A DNA stretch of 64,000 nt from Pandoraea aquatica. GTDB lineage: Bacteria; Pseudomonadota; Gammaproteobacteria; Burkholderiales; Burkholderiaceae. Below, one piece after another: positions 49,147 through 57,478 of this stretch. Each line of letters begins with the position of its first letter. The stretch's first letter is position 1. The DNA lies in contig NZ_CABPSN010000004.1 of assembly GCF_902459565.1 (NCBI RefSeq), positions 434,001 to 498,000 of the forward strand, written 5' to 3'. The notes beneath the pieces are model-generated. The model saw only the letters and a program-made list of their open reading frames with translations. It was not told where the DNA came from and ran no database searches. The position numbers and the translations under genes were made by a program.

Positions 49147-50355
49147 ATGGTGACTCGTAAATCCGTAGCCGCGAAGGTCGCAACCGCGACCCCGGCGGCC
49201 AAGCGTTCGGCAAAAGGTTCGACGACGGCGAAGCCCGTGTCGGCACCGGTCGACGGCGCGCGCCGCAGCCCGCTGAAGTCGACCGGCTCGATCGGTTCGA
49301 CCGCGACGCGAACGGCGGCCGTCAAGTCGACAGCTAAGCCGACGGTTAAGCCGGCAGCTAAGTCGAAAATCAAGCCGGCCGGCAAGGCGGCGGCGGGCAA
49401 GACCGCGAAGGCGCCTGCGAAGTCGTCCGGCGTGGGCGCAGCCCGCAAGGCTTCGGTGTCCAAGGCCGGGAAGATTGAGAAGGCCGAACCGGTCGTCGCA
49501 AAGAAGGCGGCATCCAAGGTGCCGGTGAAGACGCCGCGCAAGACTGCCGCGAAATCTGCCGCGAAATCGGGAGCGGAAGCGAAGCCGGACGCGTCCAGCG
49601 TTGCCACCACGCGGCGCGTTATCGCCAAGCGCGATGGCGAGACGCGCATCGTCACGCCGGAGATCGAACGTCTCGAACATGAGGTGGTCGAGCAGGCGGT
49701 GACGGGCGTTGTGCCCTTGCCGGTTGCGCCGGGCGCAACGCGTCCCGACTTCTGGGATCAGGCGTGTGCCGATCTCATGAAGCGCGACCGAATCCTCAAG
49801 AAGCTGATTCCCCAGTTTGGCCCGGCGCATCTGACCGGGCGCGGTGAGCCGTTCGTCACGCTTGCGCGCTCCATCGTCGGCCAGCAGATTTCCGTGAAGG
49901 CGGCGCAGGCCGTGTGGGATCGCGTTGTGGCGATCTGCCCGAAGCTTTCGCCGTCGCAGTTCATCAAGGCGGGGCACGACGCGCTCGCCGGTTGTGGGCT
50001 GTCGCGCCGTAAGGCCGAGTACATTCTCGATCTGGCGACGCATTTCAAGTCCGGCGCGCTGCACGTGGACGCGTGGGCGAGCATGGACGACGAGGCCGTC
50101 ATTGCCGAGCTGACCGGTATCCGTGGCATCGGCCGGTGGACGGCGGAGATGTTCCTGATGTTCAACCTGCTGCGTCCCGACGTTCTGCCGCTCGACGATG
50201 TCGGGCTGATCAACGCCATCAGCGTCAACTATTTCAGCGGTGAGCCTGTCACGCGAAGCGAAGCGCGCGAAGTCGCCGCCAACTGGGAGCCCTGGCGCTC
50301 CGTCGCCACGTGGTACATGTGGCGGAGTCTCGAGCCGGTGCCGGTCGAGTACTGA
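49147..50355 (+). CDS. DNA-3-methyladenine glycosylase with histone-H1-like tail
   Basis: 402 residues. The first ~150 are Lys/Ala/Pro/Thr-rich (KPTVKPAAKSKIKPAGKAAA), like histone H1 C-termini and other bacterial AlgP/HctB-type tails, and would bind DNA non-specifically. From about residue 199 an HhH-GPD base-excision domain of AlkA type follows, with LTGIRGIGRWTAEMFL (hairpin) and LPLDDVGLI (catalytic Asp, D350/D351). No 4Fe-4S cysteines are seen. The tail-plus-glycosylase fusion is the notable feature. Confidence 0.88.
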   Translation: MVTRKSVAAKVATATPAAKRSAKGSTTAKPVSAPVDGARRSPLKSTGSIGSTATRTAAVKSTAKPTVKPAAKSKIKPAGKAAAGKTAKAPAKSSGVGAARKASVSKAGKIEKAEPVVAKKAASKVPVKTPRKTAAKSAAKSGAEAKPDASSVATTRRVIAKRDGETRIVTPEIERLEHEVVEQAVTGVVPLPVAPGATRPDFWDQACADLMKRDRILKKLIPQFGPAHLTGRGEPFVTLARSIVGQQISVKAAQAVWDRVVAICPKLSPSQFIKAGHDALAGCGLSRRKAEYILDLATHFKSGALHVDAWASMDDEAVIAELTGIRGIGRWTAEMFLMFNLLRPDVLPLDDVGLINAISVNYFSGEPVTRSEAREVAANWEPWRSVATWYMWRSLEPVPVEY

Positions 50356-50413
50356 TATTGCTGATCGTGCTGATCGATCGCGATCATTTACGGTATCTAT
50401 AGACGCGAGGACG

Positions 50414-50419
50414 TATAAT
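50414..50419 (+). promoter_or_regulatory. -10 element upstream of accA
   Basis: Perfect TATAAT (in ACGTATAATCC), about 132 bp before accA; -35 is weak. A dyad TGATCG-ATCG-CGATCA lies 28 bp upstream (50371-50386). Confidence 0.4.
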
Positions 50420-50550
50420 CCGCGTCCATTCCGTCTCATCCAGTCATTTTTGACGGCTATTGCGGGTCGACAGGCGATGAAAGTTGCCTATCTCATCCGG
50501 GTAGACGTTACCGGCGGTACAATACGCTGCCGCATTTCCGGGGAAACCTG

Positions 50551-51519
50551 ATGAAGAACACCTTTTTGGATTTTGAACAGCCGATCGCCGAACTCGACGC
50601 GAAGATTGAAGAGTTGCGCTTCGTGCAAGACGATTCAGCCGTCGATATTTCCGAAGAGATCGAGCGCCTCTCCAAGAAGAGCCAGCAGCTCACCAAGGAC
50701 ATTTACGCAAACCTGTCGCCCTGGCAGGTTTCGCAGATCGCACGTCATCCGCAGCGTCCTTACACGCTCGATTACGTGCGCGACATCTTCACCGACTTTC
50801 ATGAGCTTCATGGCGACCGTACCTTCTCGGACGATCACGCCATTGTGGGCGGCATGGCACGCTTTAACGGCCAGGCCTGTATGGTCATCGGTCATCAGAA
50901 GGGGCGTGACACCAAAGAACGCGCCATGCGCAACTTCGGTATGCCGCGTCCGGAGGGCTATCGCAAGGCCTTGCGTCTGATGAAGATGGCCGAGAAGTTC
51001 GGTCTTCCGCTCTTCACGTTCGTCGACACGCCGGGTGCTTATCCGGGCATCGATGCCGAAGAGCGCGGTCAGTCGGAAGCCATCGGTCACAACCTGTACG
51101 CGATGACCGAACTCAAGACGCCGATCATCACCACGATCATCGGTGAAGGCGGTTCAGGCGGCGCGTTGGCCGTGGCGGTGGCCGATACGGTCATGATGTT
51201 GCAATTCTCGACGTATTCGGTGATTTCGCCGGAAGGTTGCGCGTCGATTCTGTGGAAGAGCGCAGCGAAGGCCCCCGAGGCTGCCGAAGCGCTGGGTCTG
51301 ACGGCACATCGCCTGAAGGCACTTGGCCTGATCGACAAGATCGTCAACGAGCCGCTGGGTGGCGCACAACGCGATCCGCTCGGTATGGCCGGCATGCTCA
51401 AGCGTGCGCTGGCCGATTCGCTGCGTCAGTTCCAGGGCATGAGCCACAAGGAACTGCTTGAGCGTCGTTTCGAGCGCCTGATGAGCTATGGCAAATTCAA
51501 GGAAGCCGGCGCGAAGTAA
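50551..51519 (+). CDS. accA: Acetyl-CoA carboxylase carboxyltransferase alpha subunit
   Basis: 322 residues, partner of AccD. N-terminal [19 protein letters not shown] coiled region, then the crotonase-fold core with [17 protein letters not shown] and [20 protein letters not shown] precedes the start. tilS overlaps or follows directly. Confidence 0.97.
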   Translation: MKNTFLDFEQPIAELDAKIEELRFVQDDSAVDISEEIERLSKKSQQLTKDIYANLSPWQVSQIARHPQRPYTLDYVRDIFTDFHELHGDRTFSDDHAIVGGMARFNGQACMVIGHQKGRDTKERAMRNFGMPRPEGYRKALRLMKMAEKFGLPLFTFVDTPGAYPGIDAEERGQSEAIGHNLYAMTELKTPIITTIIGEGGSGGALAVAVADTVMMLQFSTYSVISPEGCASILWKSAAKAPEAAEALGLTAHRLKALGLIDKIVNEPLGGAQRDPLGMAGMLKRALADSLRQFQGMSHKELLERRFERLMSYGKFKEAGAK

Positions 51520-51553
51520 AGCGCATTCCGATGCGTCGTCGCCCGTGGTGGCG

Positions 51554-53077
51554 ATGACGCCGAATCCGATGCCTCATCACGATTCCTCTGCTGCCGCGTT
51601 CGCATCTGCCCGATGCGACGCGGCAGTTGCACATGTGGACGTCGCTTTACGTCTGGCGATGGCGGCGCACGTCCTGTCGCATGGCGATTCCCCCTCATCA
51701 CCTGCACCCCGTCTCGCACTCGCACTCAGTGGTGGCCTCGATTCGATGGTGCTGCTCGACGCGTTGGCGCATTGGCTGCAAAAGCGCCGTGAGGCGGGCG
51801 AGACGTCGCCGCAGCCGCTGGCCATCCACATTCACCACGGGCTTTCCGAGCAGGCCGACGACTGGCTCGCCGTGTGCGAGCGCGAAGCGCGCCTGCGTGG
51901 GTTCGCCTTCGAAGCGCGCCGCGTGAGTGTGCCGAGAGATGCGCGACAAGGTATCGAAGGGGCGGCGCGTGCGGCGCGCTACGAAGCGCTGGCGTCGATC
52001 TGCCTGGCGCACGGCGTCGACGGGTTAATGACGGCGCATCACGCCAACGATCAGGCTGAGACCGTGCTCTTGCAGATGCTGCGCGGTGCCGGGTTGCCGG
52101 GTGTGGCCGCGATGGCGTCGGAAAGCGCGCTGCCGGTCGTCGGGCGTCGCTCGGATCGTGTGCGTTCGTTGCGTCTATTGCGTCCGTTGCTCGACGTTTC
52201 GCGCGAGACGATGCATGCGTACGCGAAGGCGAGATCGTTGACGTGGGTCGAAGATCCGTCCAACGAAGATCGTCACTATTTGCGCAACGCGTTGCGTCAC
52301 GACGTAATGCCTGCGATTGCGTCGCATGTGCCTGCGTATCGCGAGACGTTGGCGCGATTTGCGCGTCATGCTGCGCAGGCGCAGACATTGCTCGATCAAT
52401 TGGCGCAGCTCGACTTCGAGAGGGCGCGTGTGCCGAATGTACGGGGCGACGACGAGCGTTTGCAGCGAACGCAGTTGCAGGGCCTCGATGCTGCACGTCT
52501 GGCGAACCTCTTGCGTTACTGGACCGCACGTCGGGGCCTGGCGACGCCACCGGAGGCGCGCCTCGACGAGTGGGTACGTCAGATTCGCGATGCGCAGGCG
52601 GAGGCGTCGATCGAATTGCCGCATGGCGAAGCGGTACTGCGGTTGTATCGCGATGAATTGCAGTGGACGGCGATTTACGAGGTGGCGGACCCGGACGATG
52701 TGGCGTCCGACGTCGTGCTGCGCTGGGCGGGCGAACGAGCGTGGCATTTACCGCAGTGGAAGGGCAGCATCGTCTTCACGCCGGTGGGGGGTGACGAAGA
52801 GATGCCGGGCAGCATCGACGAGCGCGTGTTGCGCGCATCGCCATTGGTCGCAAAGGCGAGGGCGGGTGGTGAGCGGTGGAGAGAGCATGCGCAGGGGCAT
52901 TCACGGTCGCTGAAGCATTGGTATCAGAGTCGAGGTGTCGCGGCTTGGTTAAGAAGCGTACCGGTCGTGTGGCAGGCGGGGGTGATCGTCTTCGTTCCGA
53001 GGCTTGGCGTTGACGGCGCCGCGCAGCGAGAAGCGGGTGGTAAGCGATGGGTGATGGAGTGGCGCGACGAGGCGTGA
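51554..53077 (+). CDS. tilS: tRNA(Ile)-lysidine synthase
   Basis: 507 residues, PP-loop ATPase that makes lysidine at C34 of tRNA-Ile(CAU). P-loop motif LALSGGLDSMVLLDAL; MTAHHANDQAETVLLQMLRG is the conserved second motif. C-terminal TilS domain has RSLKHWYQSRGVAAWLRSVP. The start is uncertain: ATGs at 51488 (overlapping accA), 51554 and 51569 are all in frame before the domain. Confidence 0.92.
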   Translation: MTPNPMPHHDSSAAAFASARCDAAVAHVDVALRLAMAAHVLSHGDSPSSPAPRLALALSGGLDSMVLLDALAHWLQKRREAGETSPQPLAIHIHHGLSEQADDWLAVCEREARLRGFAFEARRVSVPRDARQGIEGAARAARYEALASICLAHGVDGLMTAHHANDQAETVLLQMLRGAGLPGVAAMASESALPVVGRRSDRVRSLRLLRPLLDVSRETMHAYAKARSLTWVEDPSNEDRHYLRNALRHDVMPAIASHVPAYRETLARFARHAAQAQTLLDQLAQLDFERARVPNVRGDDERLQRTQLQGLDAARLANLLRYWTARRGLATPPEARLDEWVRQIRDAQAEASIELPHGEAVLRLYRDELQWTAIYEVADPDDVASDVVLRWAGERAWHLPQWKGSIVFTPVGGDEEMPGSIDERVLRASPLVAKARAGGERWREHAQGHSRSLKHWYQSRGVAAWLRSVPVVWQAGVIVFVPRLGVDGAAQREAGGKRWVMEWRDEA

Positions 53078-53100
53078 AGCGGGATTCGGACGTTTGAGTG

Positions 53101-53330
53101 GCGGGGATTGGCGGCACCTGGCGTAGCGACTTTCAGTGGAGCCTAGCCGGGTGCTGCCAATCCCCGCGGCCCGGAAGCTTGAGAGAGCTGAGCGGGAGAT
53201 GGCCGGAGCGACAAACCTGCGTGTTCCAGCTTTCAGTGGAGCCTAGCCGGGTGCCGCCAATCCCCGCGGCCCGGAAGCTTGAGAGAGCTGAGCGGGAGGC
53301 GGCCGGAGCGACAAACCTGCGTGTTCCTCG
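53101..53330. repeat. Tandem 100-bp structured repeat
   Basis: Two direct copies with a period of exactly 100 bp (53131-53230 and 53231-53330), differing at about three internal bases plus the last few. The segment before them (53101-53122) is a 22-nt near-perfect reverse complement of part of each copy (53146-53167 and 53246-53267), so it can pair with either. No ORF of credible quality, no transposase or terminal repeats. It could be a duplicated small RNA or a dispersed intergenic repeat; identity unknown. Confidence 0.8.
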
Positions 53331-53583
53331 GCCCTAAGGAAATTGAGCGGAGCCGAAGCGGCAACGAGGCACCACCGACCAAAACTTCCGCGAAATTCAG
53401 CATAACCTGCTGCCGGATGCGGCTTCGTGGGTTCATCGCAGCGCAATGTGCGTCAAACCGACGCCAACGCGATACATTCGTGCGATAATCAAAAGTTCCG
53501 CGAATCGAAACGTCACCGATGCCCATGAAGGGGTATCCGCGCAGGATTCATAAACGGTTTTAAATCAATGTGTTAGCAATGTT
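53331..53583 (+). other. Aspartokinase upstream region
   Basis: 253 bp without a gene. It has two near-identical tracts, AAAACTTCCGCGAA (near 53383) and AAAAGTTCCGCGAA (near 53491), and the extended -10 candidate. AT content rises towards the gene (GGTTTTAAATCAATGTG). There is no obvious Shine-Dalgarno before the ATG. No lysine riboswitch recognised by eye. Confidence 0.45.
53481..53489 (+). promoter_or_regulatory. Extended -10 promoter of the aspartokinase gene
   Basis: TGCGATAAT, extended -10; the 14 bases ATAATCAAAAGTTC (53485-53498) are identical to those at the leuC promoter candidate. Leader of about 90 nt. Confidence 0.42.
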
Positions 53584-54834
53584 ATGGCTCTGATCGTACA
53601 CAAATACGGCGGCACGTCGATGGGCTCGGTGGAGCGCATCAAGAATGTCGCCAAGCGCGTGGCCAAGTGGCATAAGGCCGGTCACAAGATGGTGGTGGTG
53701 CCGTCGGCGATGTCCGGCGAAACCAATCGTCTGCTGGGCCTGGCCAAAGAAATTTCGGCCAATCCGGATCCGCGCGAACTCGACGCCATTGCCGCCACGG
53801 GCGAGCAAGTGAGCGTTGGCCTGCTGGCAATGGCCCTCAAAGAGGCCGGCGTCGATGCCGTGAGCTATGCCGGCTGGCAAGTACCGATCAAGACCGACAG
53901 CGCTTTCACCAAAGCCCGCATTTCGGAAATCGACGACAAGCGCGTCATGGCCGATCTCGATGCCGGCCGCGTGGTCGTCATCACCGGCTTCCAGGGGATC
54001 GATCCGAACGGCAACGTGACCACGCTCGGTCGCGGCGGCTCGGACACCTCGGCGGTTGCGGTCGCGGCGGCCCTCAAGGCCGATGAGTGCCTGATCTACA
54101 CCGACGTCGATGGCGTGTACACGACCGACCCGCGTGTGGTCGACGAGGCTCGCCGCCTCGATAAGGTGACCTTCGAAGAGATGCTGGAAATGGCCAGCCT
54201 CGGTTCCAAGGTGCTGCAGATCCGCTCGGTGGAATTCGCCGGCAAGTACCAAGTCAAGACTCGCGTGTTGTCGAGCCTGACTGACCCGATGATCGCGCTC
54301 GACGAAGAAGCGCGCTCGGGCACGCTGATTACTTTTGAGGAAGACGAACAAATGGAAAAGGCCATCATCTCGGGTATCGCATTCCAGCGCGACGAGGCCA
54401 AGATCACCGTGCGTGGCGTGCCGGATCGCCCGGGCATTGCGTACCAGATTCTCGGCCCGATCGCCGACGCGAACATCGATGTCGACATGATCATCCAGAA
54501 CCTGAGCGTCGAAGGGAAGACCGACTTCACGTTCACCGTGCCGCGTGGCGACTACCAGCGCGCCATGACGCTGCTGCAAAGCGACGTGCAAGGCCATATC
54601 GGTGCTGCCGAAGTCATCGGCGACCCGAAGGTGTCGAAGGTGTCGATCGTCGGCGTGGGCATGCGCTCGCACGTGGGTATCGCCAGCAAGGCATTCCGCA
54701 CGCTGTCGGAAGAGGGCATCAACATCCAGCTGATCTCCACGTCCGAGATCAAGATCTCGGTGCTGATCGACGAGAAGTACATGGAGCTCGCCGTGCGCGC
54801 GCTGCATAAGGCCTTCGAACTCGATCAGGCGTAA
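53584..54834 (+). CDS. lysC: Aspartokinase
   Basis: 416 residues, first step of the aspartate family (asd at 7.1 kb is the next). N-terminal kinase motif VHKYGGTSMGSVERIKNVA, then GRGGSDTSAVAVAAALKADE; two C-terminal ACT domains (GIAFQRDEAKITVRGVPDRP, SKVSIVGVGMRSHVGIASK) that usually bind lysine and threonine. An internal ATG near 54352 may yield a separate beta subunit as in Corynebacterium-type enzymes; this is inference. Confidence 0.96.
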   Translation: MALIVHKYGGTSMGSVERIKNVAKRVAKWHKAGHKMVVVPSAMSGETNRLLGLAKEISANPDPRELDAIAATGEQVSVGLLAMALKEAGVDAVSYAGWQVPIKTDSAFTKARISEIDDKRVMADLDAGRVVVITGFQGIDPNGNVTTLGRGGSDTSAVAVAAALKADECLIYTDVDGVYTTDPRVVDEARRLDKVTFEEMLEMASLGSKVLQIRSVEFAGKYQVKTRVLSSLTDPMIALDEEARSGTLITFEEDEQMEKAIISGIAFQRDEAKITVRGVPDRPGIAYQILGPIADANIDVDMIIQNLSVEGKTDFTFTVPRGDYQRAMTLLQSDVQGHIGAAEVIGDPKVSKVSIVGVGMRSHVGIASKAFRTLSEEGINIQLISTSEIKISVLIDEKYMELAVRALHKAFELDQA

Positions 54835-55031
54835 TCGATCGTTAGCGGTTCTGAGCGGTCGTCATCGATCGCACGCCGTCGCTTCGGATGGCAAAAAAAG
54901 CGGGCCGCATGTGAGCGTGATGCATGCGGCGCGCAACGGAATTTTCGGGCAGCGATGCGGGAAAATTCCCGTGTACGTGTCGGGTGCATGACAGGTACGC
55001 AAAAAAAGTTGGGTTTCGATGCGGATAATGT

Positions 55032-55060
55032 TTGACGGCATCGAGAACAGCCGGTAGTAT
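55032..55060 (+). promoter_or_regulatory. Promoter of tRNA-Ser
   Basis: TTGACG, 17-bp spacer, TAGTAT. Correct spacing and about 44 bp before the tRNA. Confidence 0.72.
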
Positions 55061-55103
55061 CACGGTCTCGTCGCATCACCTCCCTGGTGCGACGACAAGT
55101 TTG

Positions 55104-55197
55104 GGAGACGTGGCCGAGAGGTCGAAGGCACTCCCCTGCTAAGGGAGCATCTGGGCCAAAACCTGGATCGAGGGTTCGAATCCCTCCGTCTCCGCCA
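55104..55197 (+). tRNA. tRNA-Ser (anticodon GCT)
   Basis: 94 nt including encoded CCA. Acceptor stem GGAGACG/CGTCTCC, anticodon stem CTCCC/GGGAG with loop CTGCTAA (anticodon at 55138-55140), a long variable arm (CATCTGGGCCAAAACCTGGATC region) typical of serine tRNAs, and T arm AGGGTTCGAATCCCT. Reads AGC and AGU codons. Confidence 0.97.
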
Positions 55198-55215
55198 AGT
55201 CGCCTTGGCGGAACA

Positions 55216-55249
55216 CCCCCGGCTCTTCGCGGAGAGCCGGGGGTTTTTT
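55216..55249 (+). terminator. Terminator after tRNA-Ser
   Basis: CCCCCGGCTCT, loop TCGCGG, AGAGCCGGGGG, then TTTTTT, 18 bp after the tRNA. Confidence 0.92.
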
Positions 55250-55318
55250 CTTTCCCGAGTTCGCGCGTTGGCGATACCTCGCGCGTCGATATCCTCTCTT
55301 CTTCGAGCGAGAACAACC

Positions 55319-55660
55319 ATGTCGACTGTCACTACCGATTCCGGCCTGCAATACGAAGACCTGCAAGTGGGCGATGGCGCTGAAGCCACCCCGGGCAAGA
55401 CCGTGACCGTGCATTACACGGGCTGGCTGACCGACGGCAAGAAATTCGATTCCAGCAAAGACCGCAACGATCCGTTCGCCTTCGTGCTCGGCGGCGGCAT
55501 GGTCATTCGTGGTTGGGACGAAGGCGTTGCCGGCATGAAGGTCGGCGGCAAGCGCAAGCTCATTATTCCGGCCGAACTCGGCTACGGTGCACGCGGCGCA
55601 GGCGGCGTGATTCCGCCGAACGCCACCCTGGTCTTCGAGGTTGATCTGTTGGACGTCTGA
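55319..55660 (+). CDS. FKBP-type peptidyl-prolyl isomerase
   Basis: 113 residues, one FKBP domain and no signal peptide, so cytoplasmic. Motifs: [38 protein letters not shown] and [20 protein letters not shown]. Start [15 protein letters not shown]; the upstream in-frame codons run through the tRNA terminator and are rejected. Confidence 0.95.
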   Translation: MSTVTTDSGLQYEDLQVGDGAEATPGKTVTVHYTGWLTDGKKFDSSKDRNDPFAFVLGGGMVIRGWDEGVAGMKVGGKRKLIIPAELGYGARGAGGVIPPNATLVFEVDLLDV

Positions 55661-55712
55661 AGCATCGAAACGCCGCCCGAACCACACTGAGGCGGCACAG
55701 TCGAAGCAACAG

Positions 55713-55753
55713 ACACCCCCGGTGCCTCGAAGGCGCCGGGGGTGTTGTCTTTT
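55713..55753 (+). terminator. Terminator after FKBP gene
   Basis: ACACCCCCGGTGCCT, loop CGA, AGGCGCCGGGGGTGT, then TGTCTTTT. Confidence 0.85.
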
Positions 55754-55817
55754 GGAGTTCTCAAATACATGTGGGCCGACGTCACGAGCGTGGGTTGCAC
55801 AAAGGAGCCTTTACGAG

Positions 55818-57068
55818 GTGTCTCACTCTGTAAGTCCGCTTTCCCCCAGGTCCCCTGTCTCGCGATTCTGGTTCCCCTTCTCGCTGGTGCTCTTCGAGTT
55901 CGCGGTCTACATCTCGAACGACATGATCATGCCCGGCATGCCGCTCGTGACGCGCGAGTTCGGCGCGTCTGCGGAAATGACCACGCTGGCGCTGACCGCC
56001 GCCATGCTCGGCAACGCAAGTCTGCAATGGCTGCTCGGCCCGCTCGCCGACCGCTTCGGTCGTCGTCGTGTGCTGCTCTCCGGCCTCACCATGTTCATCG
56101 TCGCGTGTCTGGCGGTGCATTACGTGCAGACGATGCCGCAGTTCATTGCGCTGCGCTTTCTGCAAGGCATGGGCTGCTGCTTCGTGCTGACGGTGGGGTA
56201 TCCGACGGTGCATGAGGCGTTCGAAGAGAAGACCGCTGTGCGTGTGATGGCGCTCATGGCGAACGTGTCGCTGCTCTCGCCGCTGTTCGGGCCGCTCGCT
56301 GGTGCCGCTGTCGTGTCGTTCTGGCCGTGGCGCAGCATCTTCTGGCTGATCGCCATCGTCGCGGTGTTCTCGTTCGTCGGGTTGTATCGCACGATGCCCG
56401 AGCTGTCGCGTCACGATCGTAACGCGCTGAACGCCAAGCAGCTGTGGGCGGGCTATAAGCTGCCGCTGTCCAGTGGACGTTTCTGGCGCGGTGCGGTGCT
56501 CACGGGGCTGGCGGTGACGCCGTTGCTCTCCTGGATCGCGCTAGGCCCGGTGTTCCTGATCGAGCGTGCCGGGCTGTCGCAGATGCAGTACGCCATGCTG
56601 CAAGTGCCGGTGTTCGCGGCGCTGATTCTCGGCAACGTGCTGCTCGCGCGTCAGGTCGGGCGTTGGTCGAACGGGCGTCTGCTGGCGACAGGCGTGGCGG
56701 CCATGCTGATCGGAGCAGCGGTGTCGCTCATCGGAACGGCCATCCTCGCACCGGGCTATCCGGCGTTGCTCATCGGCACGACGCTGCATGCGTTCGGCAT
56801 GGGCATGTGCTACGGCGTGGTGTATCGCCAGTCGCTGTTCGCCGTCGATAGTCCCAACCGGGCGACGGTCGCAGGCATGCTCAGCATGATCACCATCGTC
56901 GTTGCGGTGGCCGTGATCGAAGCGGTGAAGTTCGCCTACTTGCATTTCGGCGATGCTGCGCTTGGCATCGGTGCGATGCTGGCGGCGGCGCTCGTGGCGG
57001 TGCTTGCGGCGAATTTCGTCCCGCCACCCGCGCAGGACACGCTCGCGCAATCGGGTCGGAAGTCGTGA
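55818..57068 (+). CDS. MdfA-like MFS multidrug exporter
   Basis: 416 residues, 12 membrane segments, similar along its length to E. coli MdfA: PFSLVLFEFAVYISNDMIMP keeps the membrane Glu and Asp that MdfA uses for cation/proton exchange (E26 and D34 there). Motif A is LADRFGRRRVLLSG, and FLQGMGCCFVLTVGYPTVHE follows. GTG start at 55818 with AAAGGAG 10 bp upstream; the ORF further up reads through the terminator. Substrates unknown. Confidence 0.88.
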   Translation: MSHSVSPLSPRSPVSRFWFPFSLVLFEFAVYISNDMIMPGMPLVTREFGASAEMTTLALTAAMLGNASLQWLLGPLADRFGRRRVLLSGLTMFIVACLAVHYVQTMPQFIALRFLQGMGCCFVLTVGYPTVHEAFEEKTAVRVMALMANVSLLSPLFGPLAGAAVVSFWPWRSIFWLIAIVAVFSFVGLYRTMPELSRHDRNALNAKQLWAGYKLPLSSGRFWRGAVLTGLAVTPLLSWIALGPVFLIERAGLSQMQYAMLQVPVFAALILGNVLLARQVGRWSNGRLLATGVAAMLIGAAVSLIGTAILAPGYPALLIGTTLHAFGMGMCYGVVYRQSLFAVDSPNRATVAGMLSMITIVVAVAVIEAVKFAYLHFGDAALGIGAMLAAALVAVLAANFVPPPAQDTLAQSGRKS

Positions 57069-57478
57069 GCGATTCGGATGATCGGAGTGGTCGCAGCGAC
57101 TTATCTCTTTTCCCGCAATAGTTTCGCATTCGTGCGGTTTGCGGCAAAAGACGTCGAAATCGATGGCGATTCGGCCTGTCTGATCGAGTGCAGATTCCGG
57201 AATTCAGCGAATCACCTAAAAGCCCGTCATTCCATAGAGTTCAGAAAACCATTCGACTAACCTCCACATGAACGTTGCGAACTTAATAGATACGTTGTTC
57301 GAGTGGATGCGGGGAGTGTTAATGGCGAAGCAGCCATTGGTTATTTCTTAACCCTTGCAAAGGATGGGTGTCGAAAGGTTGCGTTGGCAGACGGGTGCAA
57401 ATAGAAATAGAACGGACCAAATAAGCAGAATTCTTGCGCGCGGATTCCTTCTCAGCCGGGAAGTGCCCATATTCAGTC
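57069..57478 (+). other. AT-richer non-coding region upstream of the diiron hydroxylase genes
   Basis: 410 bp without a credible gene and visibly more AT-rich than the flanking core genes. It marks the left edge of the tmo-like segment. It contains no clear regulator gene, terminal repeat or att-like duplication. A GG-N9-GC motif (TTGGCAGACGGGTGC, 57384-57398) is one base short of sigma-54 spacing. The Shine-Dalgarno for the next gene is weak (GGGAAG 16 bp from ATG). Confidence 0.5.

Noticed and set aside
53098-53337. 79-codon open frame across the tandem repeat
   Set aside because: It arises from the 100-bp duplication, has no ribosome-binding site or recognisable protein features.
53331-53583. 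Lysine riboswitch upstream of the aspartokinase gene
   Set aside because: No characteristic paired core could be traced by eye and the leader from the likely promoter is too short.
57384-57398. Sigma-54-like promoter upstream of the diiron hydroxylase genes (TTGGCAGACGGGTGC)
   Set aside because: GG and GC are separated by 9 bases, not the strict 10 of -24/-12 promoters.
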